From: Owenia fusiformis
Lineage: Eukaryota > Annelida > Polychaeta > Sabellida > Oweniidae
NCBI GenBank assembly: GCA_903813345.2
Contig: CAIIXF020000011.1
Coordinates: 10,264,842-10,328,841, forward strand
Direction: 5' to 3'
DNA: 64,000 bases
Shown here: positions 60,101-61,560 of the stretch, one piece after another
How the letters are laid out: each line of letters opens with the position of its first letter
Numbering within the stretch: position 1 is the stretch's first letter
Program-made: the position numbers and the translations under genes
Notes under the pieces: generated by a model
What the model was told of the DNA's origin: nothing
Seen by the model: only the letters and a program-made list of their open reading frames with translations
Database searches by the model: none

Positions 60101-61549
60101 TATCTCCATAGAGGAGAGAAATGCAATATAAAATAGTATTCGATATTTTGAATCATTTTCGAGATATCCATGTTCTAAAAGTAGGTCAACCAAAAAGTTC
60201 TCCAAAGTCAAGGTTTGAGGTGTCAAAATTATAGGATATCTATATCAATTTCTTTGTTTTAGCAATAACTGTACTATAATTGCATATTTTTTTTAAGACT
60301 GTGTACCAATAAAGAATAGGCTTATATAATATAACAAGAACACAAATGTGTACAAAATGTCCCAACCTATGGGTGATCCCGTCAAATGGTTATCCTAAAA
60401 ATGAGTGGACAAGACTTTACCGACACAATTTGAGGATGGAAAATTCAAAATGGCCACTTTAAAATAGTCAGTTCTAGATTTTCATACTTAGAACCACCCC
60501 TGAAAATTTGAAATTGATCCGTCACACAGTTAACCAGAAAACATGTAAACAAAACTTTATAGACAAGATTTGAGGACAGAAAATCCAAAATGACTGCCTT
60601 GACATTTATCCAGAATGCCAAAAAACTAATCTGTTCTAGATTTTCATACTAAGAATCATCCCTGAAAATTTGAAATTGATCTACCAAACGGTTCACCTGA
60701 AAACGCGTAGACAAGACTTTACAGACAAGATTTTAGTATGGAAAAAACCAAAATGGCAGACAATAAAAAAGTGATTATGAGTTTTTGCTGATTTCATTTT
60801 ACAAAATTATCACATATAACTACTATTAACAATAACATAGGCTTTTACAACAAAGTACACCTGAAATTATTTATAAAGCTACTAAATAGTTAAAGTATCA
60901 AAACTCAAAAACACCATTTAATATGATACAAAGTATTATAGCGCGCTTACTTTTCTTAAGACATTCAAAATGGCTGACATGACTGAGCTAACAGGTCCAA
61001 AACCTAATAAGATGTAGAATGAAGTGAGCTGAACAAGATGTTAAAGTTTTAAAAGCAACTGTGAAGCCATTTTTCGGACAAGTTTGCGGACAAGGATTTT
61101 AGCATTTGACCTCAAAATGGCCGACAGGAAGTAGCTATCGAGTTAATTTCTTTTCATCCACATCTTTATGCATTCACAAGTTATTCCTGAAAATTTGAAG
61201 GTGATACCTGTAGCGGTCTTGGAGAAAACTGCCGGACGTACTGATGGACAGACAGACAACCAGACAACCAGACGGACGGACGCGCCTAGGACGACAATAT
61301 GGCCTCACACTATGTGGTGGGGACATAAAAACTAAAAAAAAATGGCATCTTGAGTCTGAAATTGAAATTCAATTTCCGATGTCTAGTTATTCATAGCAGA
61401 CACATTATACTGTACCTTTTTCTTACTGGTACGGAATGGATACAGATAGTTGAAGAGATAGTCTTGGATGTTCTGTTTGTAGCTTGCTGCAAACTTTGCA
61501 CCAGCCTGAGTGGCCAGTAGAGCCTTCAATACAGCACTTGATGCAACCA
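3047..61549 (-). CDS. ATM: ATM serine/threonine kinase, internal part (14 exons, incomplete at both ends)
   Basis: This is the host gene of the window. ATM is a nuclear PI3K-related kinase that is activated by MRN at DNA double-strand breaks and phosphorylates SQ/TQ sites. Fourteen minus-strand exons translate in order into a protein that follows vertebrate ATM from about human residue 1730 to 2440 (numbering from memory). Landmarks include PFRTSKKK (human PFRTSRKK), YGCGAG, RTYEHEDKWGKAL (human [13 protein letters not shown]), GNWLAET and FSDTQYQSI. Exons are, 5' to 3': 61549-61416, 59864-59676, 54684-54519, 54405-54303, 54089-53955, 51579-51373, 51096-50994, 45343-45195, 44763-44662, 44527-44326, 44216-44085, 42241-42083, 11484-11285, 3187-3047. 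Every junction codon is consistent, so the gene looks intact and expressed. The part seen is alpha-solenoid and FAT domain; the kinase and FATC lie left of the window. Introns range from about 110 bp to 30.6 kb and are full of repeats. Confidence 0.96.
3508..4150. mobile_element. Mariner-type hairpin MITE
   Basis: The ends are CAGGGTGTCCCGAAAGTA and its near-complement TACTTTCGGGACACTCTG, flanked by TA on both sides, as expected for Tc1/mariner insertions. The two halves are complementary over about 250 bp each, with a spacer of about 140 bp, so the element can fold into one long hairpin. There is no transposase. Confidence 0.82.
4968..5060. repeat. GAATATCAC palindrome cluster
   Basis: GAAACCATCGAATATCAC and CAAACCATAGAATATCAC are followed by the inverted forms GTGATATTCGATAG and GTGATATTCGATGGTTTG. 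The four copies of the motif make a cruciform-prone hairpin. Confidence 0.7.
5100..5510. repeat. Dispersed inverted-repeat element, copy 1
   Basis: The segment contains GGATATCCTATGATTTATGA, a TTATTCCATA-type boundary, and CTTCAGACTC/GAGTCTGAAG-related sequence. An inverted relative lies at 45675-46125, about 40 kb away. No coding capacity. Confidence 0.65.
5528..8290. repeat. Cluster of palindromes sharing a GACCGAAGG-type loop
   Basis: At least six long palindromes lie here, for example 5528-5629, about 6008-6084, 6589-6700, 6993-7155, about 7540-7620 and about 8185-8275. Each has its own arm sequence but a loop of the form GGGACCGAAGG or GGGACCTGCGGCCCTCGG. Segments 6302-6580 and 6709-6990 are direct repeats of each other, joined by a palindrome. 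Boundaries often contain GGATAAATAAGGG or TTATTCCATA. I see no gene in this stretch. Confidence 0.7.
7285..7510. repeat. Minisatellite of about 58 bp, four copies
   Basis: The unit contains AATACGCTCCAATACGATTT, then a (C/G)GGGGACAATACG stretch and ATTTTTTCATGT. Four copies are nearly identical. Confidence 0.85.
8291..9060. other. Unique intron sequence
   Basis: I see no gene, tandem repeat or clear element in this stretch of the intron between exons 13 and 14. Confidence 0.5.
9068..9975. mobile_element. Foldback element with mariner-like right end
   Basis: The stretch around 9090-9400 is complementary to about 9460-9760 (for example GATGCCTTGGACACCTGCTC against GAGCAGGTGTCCAAGGCATC). The right arm is partly duplicated (9720-9920). 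The right end reads TTAACACCCTGTATAT, a mariner-like terminus. No ORF of note. Confidence 0.7.
10062..10250. repeat. GGTACC palindrome array
   Basis: About ten GGTACC hexamers plus near variants lie in 190 bp, mostly within the self-complementary TACGGTACCGTA, separated by 5-20 bp of other sequence. Confidence 0.9.
10845..10995. repeat. Cluster of AAATCAGCGCTAA-type inverted motifs
   Basis: AAATCAGCGCTAA, GCGCTGATTTAGCACTGATT, TTAGCGCTAATAAATCAG and AAATCAGCACTAA occur in both orientations within 150 bp. The function is unknown. Confidence 0.65.
11285..11484 (-). CDS. ATM: ATM exon 13 of this window (FAT domain)
   Basis: The exon encodes AKDVDKSAALLYPLALGIYG, then GNWLAETRSENPTVIMDQYL and ALDAYLSLA, aligning with human [21 protein letters not shown] and MKAFLSLAR. 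It follows exon 12 directly with no residues missing relative to human, so no exon appears to be hidden in the 30.6-kb intron. The acceptor is TTTTTAG|GCTAAA and the donor GCAAG|GTGAAA. Confidence 0.96.
11574..13422. mobile_element. Mariner-like MITE interrupted by another element
   Basis: The termini are CAGGGTGGTCAAAAAAAATG and its complement CATTTTTTTGACCACCCTG, flanked by TA. The right arm (about 13258-13422) pairs with a left arm that is split in two: 11574-11625 and about 12905-13015. The gap is filled by the element at 11650-12906. The centre, 13015-13258, is single-copy. Confidence 0.78.
11650..12906. mobile_element. Nonautonomous element nested in the mariner-like MITE
   Basis: The ends are inverted: GCTCACATGGTG at 11651 and CACCATGTGAGC at 12894. 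The body is made of three or four diverged repeats of about 330 bp (for example TTTGTAAAGCTAGGAAATGG) and ends in a GACGGACAGACAG tract. A related end, GGCTCACTGTGTGAGCC, is at 57285. The ORFs inside are repeat-derived and match no family I know. Confidence 0.7.
13590..13786. mobile_element. Small inverted-repeat element
   Basis: ATTGGCCCCCACGTGAT at the left pairs with ATCATGTGGGGGCCAAT at the right with one mismatch, over about 200 bp. No target duplication is clear. Confidence 0.55.
13990..14957. other. Unique intron sequence
   Basis: No gene is seen. A short CAGGGTTAATCATACACC-type terminus near 14059, followed by CCCTGACATTTCCAGG, resembles sequence at 41820-41960, so small repeat fragments are present. 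Confidence 0.45.
14966..17252. mobile_element. hAT-like nonautonomous element, long copy
   Basis: CCCGGGGGGTTCACTGT at the left and CAGTGAACCCCCCGG at the right are inverted. The 8-bp GTTTGAAG is duplicated on both sides (14958-14965 and 17253-17260). An 8-bp duplication suggests the hAT superfamily. The interior repeats CCATACCAAATGTC-type phrases and holds a pogo-like MITE at 15906. A short relative is at 31684-32221. Confidence 0.75.
15906..16775. mobile_element. Tc1/pogo-like MITE nested in the hAT-like element
   Basis: The termini CAGTAGAACCTGCTAAGTGG and its complement CCACTTACACAGGTTCTACTG are flanked by TA. Repeated AAGTGGAACACCTC phrases lie just inside both ends. There is no transposase. 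Confidence 0.8.
17298..30690. repeat. Composite macrosatellite, eight units
   Basis: Units begin near 17298, 19009, 20515, 22206, 23495, 25206, 26685 and 28625, mostly with CTAGACTTTGGAAATTGAAC. Order inside a unit: a head hairpin; GAGTCATCCAGAATAAG repeats; a purine tract of GGATAG/GGAAGGA; one to seven subrepeats of about 110 bp containing CATAACTTCCGAACCGGAAG; a CATATCTCAAAAGTGGGTC block; TGACCTAG-rich blocks; and a tail hairpin AGACTCCAGAT...ATCTGGAGTCT. Units 1 and 5 (about 1.71 kb each) share an extra GACCTGGACTTGGAC block, so there are two unit types. All ORFs here are shadows of repeats. It sits in the 30.6-kb ATM intron. Confidence 0.9.
31684..32221. mobile_element. hAT-like MITE, short copy
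   Basis: This is the compact relative of the element at 14966-17252, starting CCAGGGGTTCACTGAAT and ending AGTGAATCCCTCGG. TGTAAAAT(A) is duplicated at 31675 and 32222. Inside are ATACCAAATATCC-type repeats. Confidence 0.75.
32480..34450 (+). pseudogene. R2-like non-LTR reverse transcriptase remnant
   Basis: Plus-strand pieces in shifting frames resemble the R2-type RT family. In order they are: PFDQSDFKLDEVRTIIRKAY (32.2 kb region end to 33.25 kb); AERCFIPKE near 33310; KGIVADCTVSVVLFVTSMNL at 33717-33776; YRAFMDDITVMTS at 33838-33876, carrying the catalytic FMDD; MANWTCMKLK; LVDGKLSPMQFKINGKQIPT after a frame change; and a late TANCSKC with a downstream histidine, like the R2 C-terminal zinc knuckle. 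Several stops and frameshifts show it is dead. It has no homology to ATM and sits inside giant foldback 1. Confidence 0.75.
35051..35692. mobile_element. Mariner MITE in the right arm of foldback 1
   Basis: The ends are CAAGGGTCGATCAAAAAGTT and the complement AACTTTTTGATCGGCCCTTG with TA on both sides. The arms are complementary over about 190 bp (ACCGTTGGCTCT...AGAGCCAACGGT). It splits a subrepeat of the foldback, so it is younger than that element. Confidence 0.85.
36770..37085. repeat. Dispersed repeat fragment with GAGCAGAGG phrases
   Basis: CTTGAGCAGAGGTCCTT and CTTGAGCAGAGGCCCT precede ATTTGAGTTATCACC and a GACAGATGGACAGATG tail. The same phrases recur near 46915-47060 and 52130-52230, so this is a family of unknown type. 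Confidence 0.6.
37239..41582. mobile_element. Giant foldback element 2
   Basis: The left end TAGGTAGTAAGCTAGCACCC is exactly inverted at the right end. By eye the arms appear identical over about the first 190 bp and remain similar for over 1 kb (37239-38460 against about 40150-41582). Each arm has about three subrepeats with AAAGTGGGCGTCGCCCCC and GTCAGTGTCAAAGAACATAC. The 1.7-kb centre has no recognisable gene. A run of about 24 C lies at 40875. Confidence 0.82.
42083..42241 (-). CDS. ATM: ATM exon 12 of this window (FAT domain)
   Basis: Fifty-three codons, phase 0. It encodes VGERCMALLRETEREELGVV, then WSWRLEEARLYWARQE and ends NLLQKLEQ. Human ATM has LPERAIFQIKQ, SEWQLEEAQVFWAKKE and QMIKKLD. 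The acceptor is TTATAAG|GTTGGG and the donor GAACAG|GTACAT. The intron that follows in the transcript is about 30.6 kb and holds the macrosatellite and both giant foldbacks. Confidence 0.96.
42250..42640. other. Unique intron sequence
   Basis: Intron between exons 11 and 12; I see no gene or clear element here. Confidence 0.45.
42643..42780. repeat. 16-bp minisatellite, about eight copies
   Basis: The unit CTCATCCCCTGGACAA alternates with TTCATCCCCTAGACAA. Confidence 0.88.
43040..43185. repeat. Short inverted repeat
   Basis: TCAGAAGACAACACAATC and AATACCTCACTTTTGTTA at the left are inverted as TAACAAAAGTGAGGTATT and GATTCTGTTGTCTTCTGA at the right, over about 145 bp. It is probably a small MITE. 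The remainder to 44084 shows nothing I recognise. Confidence 0.65.
44085..44216 (-). CDS. ATM: ATM exon 11 of this window (FAT domain)
   Basis: Forty-four codons, phase 0 at both ends. It encodes VMITRSVLLRVCHQQRPRDV and ends LEKQACFARQASRLQ, aligning with human IMALRTVILEILMEKEM and HLVELSILARTFKNTQ. The acceptor is TGTTTAG|GTTATG and the donor CTTCAG|GTAAAC. Confidence 0.94.
44326..44527 (-). CDS. ATM: ATM exon 10 of this window (FAT domain)
   Basis: The exon encodes HSAICALGQGSMESARCLYS, later FNVLGTNQLLQQWKQQ and MNDYEFLEE. This aligns with the human stretch that runs through [38 protein letters not shown]. Identity is lower than in neighbouring exons, but length, order and phase agree. 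The acceptor is TTTTTCAG|ACACAG and the donor GAAGAG|GTACAC. Confidence 0.92.
44662..44763 (-). CDS. ATM: ATM exon 9 of this window (FAT domain)
   Basis: The exon encodes LDEKCGFNEGMYSSLCAILD and QSRFHTAIDMT, aligning with human [20 protein letters not shown]. The acceptor is ATTTCAG|ATTAGA and the donor ACTAG|GTCAGT. The junction with exon 10 makes arginine. Both flanking introns are short (134 and 431 bp); the longer one contains a hAT-like MITE. Confidence 0.93.
44869..45078. mobile_element. Short MITE with CAGGCCCGTAGCCAGG ends
   Basis: CAGGCCCGTAGCCAGG at the left pairs with CCTGGCTACGGGCCTG at the right. GTCTT is duplicated at 44864-44868 and 45079-45083. The interior has G- and C-runs. 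The terminus is reminiscent of widespread hAT-like MITEs, though a 5-bp duplication does not fit hAT well. It lies in the short intron between exons 8 and 9. Confidence 0.8.
45195..45343 (-). CDS. ATM: ATM exon 8 of this window (FAT domain)
   Basis: The exon encodes SLQKFGVSHVLETYLQGL, then EIQHFQYETSWKNCNW, aligning with human ALQNLGLCHILSVYLKGL and ELEELHYQAAWRNMQW. The acceptor is GTTTAAG|TCC and the donor AGCAG|GTTGGT. The partial AG is completed by A of exon 9 to arginine. Confidence 0.95.
45675..46125. repeat. Dispersed inverted-repeat element, copy 2
   Basis: This is an inverted relative of 5100-5510: it reads CTTCAGACTCAAAACGAGGC and ATCCTATGATTTACTCGTGA where the other has the complement. 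Ends contain TTATTCCATA/TATGGAATAA and TCATAGGATA. The middle is palindromic around the TCGCTACACTC region. Confidence 0.65.
46130..47640. repeat. Intron with diverged CAGCCATTTT-type repeats
   Basis: Phrases such as GGCAGCCATTTTTGG, TTTCCAGTTAAAGTAAAAT and CTTGAGCAGAGCTCC recur at 51780-52260 and 57310-57660. They mark an old dispersed family. A TGTTATGTTATGTTAT microsatellite lies near 47450. No gene is seen. Confidence 0.5.
47660..49960 (-). pseudogene. LINE reverse transcriptase 3' fragment, split by an inserted element
   Basis: The right part (49375-49960) encodes NDWFMANKLSLNIEKTNFLF, then NFLGVLIDDKLNWKLH and NALIHSGLDYCNIIWG, the classic RT thumb motifs of jockey/CR1-type LINEs. The left part (about 47660-47876) continues with HDHETRNKDRIR, GEKSIKVELSRVWNGV, the usual ORF C-terminus. 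Between them lies the element at 47877-49374, and the frame is compatible across it. The fragment is 5'-truncated, typical of LINEs, and runs in the same direction as ATM. Confidence 0.82.
47877..49374. mobile_element. Nonautonomous element A, copy 1 (inserted in the LINE)
   Basis: It begins AACAAGAACACAAATGTG and ends GGTGGGGACATAAAA. Just inside the start, TATGTCCCCACC is the complement of GGTGGGGACATA at the end. Inside are about six repeats of about 162 bp (GACAAGACTTTACAGACAAG; AATCCAAAATGGCTGCC), a unique part, and a GACGGACAGACAG tract before the end. Confidence 0.8.
50076..50747. mobile_element. Inverted-repeat element with CCTTGCCCAAGTCGGT ends
   Basis: CCTTGCCCAAGTCGGT at 50076 is exactly inverted at 50732-50747, with looser similarity for another 20-30 bp inward. 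The 78-codon plus-strand ORF inside has no family signature I know. Confidence 0.75.
50994..51096 (-). CDS. ATM: ATM exon 7 of this window (FAT domain)
   Basis: The exon encodes IRTYEHEDKWGKALSAYDLE and ends TATQLGLLH, aligning with human [20 protein letters not shown] and TRQAGIIQ. It is one of the best conserved stretches in the window. The acceptor is TTCTCAG|GATCAG and the donor TTACAT|GTAAGT, ending in phase 0. Confidence 0.96.
51373..51579 (-). CDS. ATM: ATM exon 6 of this window, with the SQ-bearing loop before FAT
   Basis: The exon starts with a serine- and glycine-rich stretch (EESGSSSEGGSSRS) that holds an SQ pair in SISQGSEN. It continues through GGISVQALLLEAYKCVGD to PDGVYGCGAGRLAET, matching human GISLQDLLLEIYRSIGE and PDSLYGCGGGKMLQP. 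In human ATM the same loop carries the autophosphorylation serine 1981 in EEGSQST. The SQ here is in the equivalent loop, so it is a plausible counterpart; this is inference from position. The acceptor is TATTCAG|AGAAGA and the donor GCCAG|GTAATC. Confidence 0.95.
51620..52390. repeat. Intron with dispersed CAGCCATTTT repeat
   Basis: Contains three CAGCCATTTT/GGCCATTTTGAATT phrases and ends in a GACTGATGGACAGAGG tail, the same family as at 36770 and 46900. No gene. Confidence 0.55.
52396..53116. mobile_element. Mariner-type MITE
   Basis: CGAGGGGTGATCCAAAAATC at the left pairs with GACTTTTGGATCACCCCTCA at the right, flanked by TA on each side. GGACGCCCCGCTCTAA is also inverted at the other end. 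No transposase is readable. Confidence 0.83.
53152..53954 (-). repeat. Tandem array of the 3' part of ATM exon 5 with its splice donor
   Basis: Units of 102 or 106 bp run head to tail. On the minus strand each reads YIQVAQAAYNSTNHFSALLY, TEIHCCIC and then the donor GTAAGT, the exon 5 sequence. Donors (GTAAGT) end at 53224, 53330, 53432, 53534, 53640, 53746, 53848 and, for the genuine exon, 53954. A weaker partial copy without donor lies at 53152-53212. The 4-bp GACT presence or absence makes the two lengths. Copies are nearly identical, so the amplification is recent. Read without splicing, each copy meets TAA at its donor. Confidence 0.93.
53955..54089 (-). CDS. ATM: ATM exon 5 of this window, parent of the exon array
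   Basis: The exon encodes KVSQTAWENNFWLDINYLQL, then AQAAHNSTNHFSALLYTEI, aligning with human FNDAFWLDLNYLEVAKVA and AAHFTALLYAEI. The acceptor is GTTATAG|GAAAGT and the donor ATGTGG|GTAAGT. Its last two bases plus the first base of exon 6 make glycine. Directly downstream in the transcript come seven further copies of the 3' part of this exon, each with its own donor. The copies lack the NNFWLD segment and the true acceptor, so this is the only complete copy. Confidence 0.94.
54303..54405 (-). CDS. ATM: ATM exon 4 of this window
   Basis: This short exon encodes STRKGGVCMNKRSVRTLLSV and VQYLRTQDRPKQ, aligning with human [24 protein letters not shown]. The acceptor is TTTTCTAG|CATCTT. The donor AAAA|GTAATA is weak but gives the correct phase: AA plus G of exon 5 makes lysine. 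It is found by homology and phase and is too short to stand out as an ORF. Confidence 0.92.
54519..54684 (-). CDS. ATM: ATM exon 3 of this window
   Basis: The exon encodes VAFCEMVLPFLIHNILQ, matching human TDFCQTVLPYLIHDILL, then SSQMRHFFSQHCSRSEE and VTTPQPC (human HVQGFFTSCLRHFSQ and STTPANL). The acceptor is TTGTCAG|GTAGCC and the donor CTTGTT|GTAAGT. One base is left over and is completed by exon 4 to a serine codon. Confidence 0.95.
54700..55270. other. Intron with short ACAATGAGAAA repeats
   Basis: AGGAGTTGTCATAA and ACAATGAGAAAT phrases are repeated between 54680 and 55230, partly next to the exon 3 acceptor. Nothing coding is seen. Confidence 0.5.
55270..57010. repeat. GACCTTT/AGGTCA-rich repeat with an inverted-repeat insert
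   Basis: Repeats of about 110-130 bp carry GACCTTTTTGACC, GAAGGTCAAATCT and TAGATGATTTTGAA (55270-56020 and 56930-57010). Between them, about 56180-56340 is roughly inverted at 56760-56885 (AGAAGGACACAACTATTTAT against a related ATTCTGGTTGTGATC form), suggesting a separate hairpin element. The block ends at 57230-57300 in GACGGACGGACGGACC and GGCTCACTGTGTGAGCC. Confidence 0.6.
57310..57660. repeat. Dispersed GGCCATTTT repeat
   Basis: Contains GGTGGCCATTTTCAAAATGG, GGCAGCCATTTCTC and related phrases shared with 46500-46800. No gene. Confidence 0.5.
57668..58135. repeat. Long direct repeat, copy 1
   Basis: About 465 bp, from GGTTGGAGACCACAGTAGA to CTCAGGACTATATCCT. It matches 58725-59186 almost completely in the same orientation. 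No TG...CA ends, primer site or tract is visible, so I do not call it an LTR. Confidence 0.88.
58136..58724. other. Spacer between the two direct repeats
   Basis: About 590 bp, containing an 88-codon plus-strand ORF (58385-58651) without recognisable domains. With one repeat copy the whole has the structure of a tandem duplication of about 1056 bp, or of a nonautonomous element with direct ends. Confidence 0.5.
58725..59186. repeat. Long direct repeat, copy 2
   Basis: Near-identical to 57668-58135. Small differences include a few substitutions and a short TATTTA insertion near 59047. The similarity indicates a young duplication. Confidence 0.88.
59676..59864 (-). CDS. ATM: ATM exon 2 of this window
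   Basis: This exon has 63 codons, phase 0 at both ends. It encodes VIGSSQQEVNDEKF and then DDLDLWCPGHDDHNTW, aligning with human LDDINLWIPLSENHDIW, and ends ILQHLTNVCKVK (human ILQLLKPMCEVK). The acceptor is TTTTGTAG|GTTATT and the donor is GTTAAG|GTACAT. It belongs to the helical solenoid just before the FAT domain. Confidence 0.95.
60333..61330. mobile_element. Nonautonomous element A, copy 2
   Basis: Same ends and orientation as 47877-49374 (AACAAGAACACAAATGTG to GGTGGGGACATAAAA), but only about three of the 162-bp internal repeats. The unique 3' part is about 95% alike by eye. It lies in the ATM intron between exons 1 and 2. Confidence 0.82.
61350..61395 (-). repeat. Isolated copy of the macrosatellite head motif
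   Basis: On the minus strand this reads AATAACTAGAC, GGAAATTGAA, CAATTTCAGACTC, matching the first 45 bp of each macrosatellite unit at 17.3-30.7 kb. It directly follows element A copy 2. Confidence 0.7.
61416..61549 (-). CDS. ATM: ATM exon 1 of this window (solenoid)
   Basis: The exon encodes VASSAVLKALLATQAG and ends NYLYPFRTSKKK, matching human RSAAVTCLKNILATKTG and YLQPFRTSRKK. The donor is AAAAAG|GTACAG, phase 0. The acceptor is ambiguous. GAGACAG|TGG puts the start at 61549, while TTTGTAG|TGTTGAG puts it at 61560 and adds V-E-T in the same frame; both give the right phase. The acceptor region is also the source or relative of the 33-bp minisatellite that begins immediately upstream, so many copies of similar acceptor sequence precede it in the transcript. 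Confidence 0.93.
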
Positions 61550-61560
61550 CTGTCTCAACA

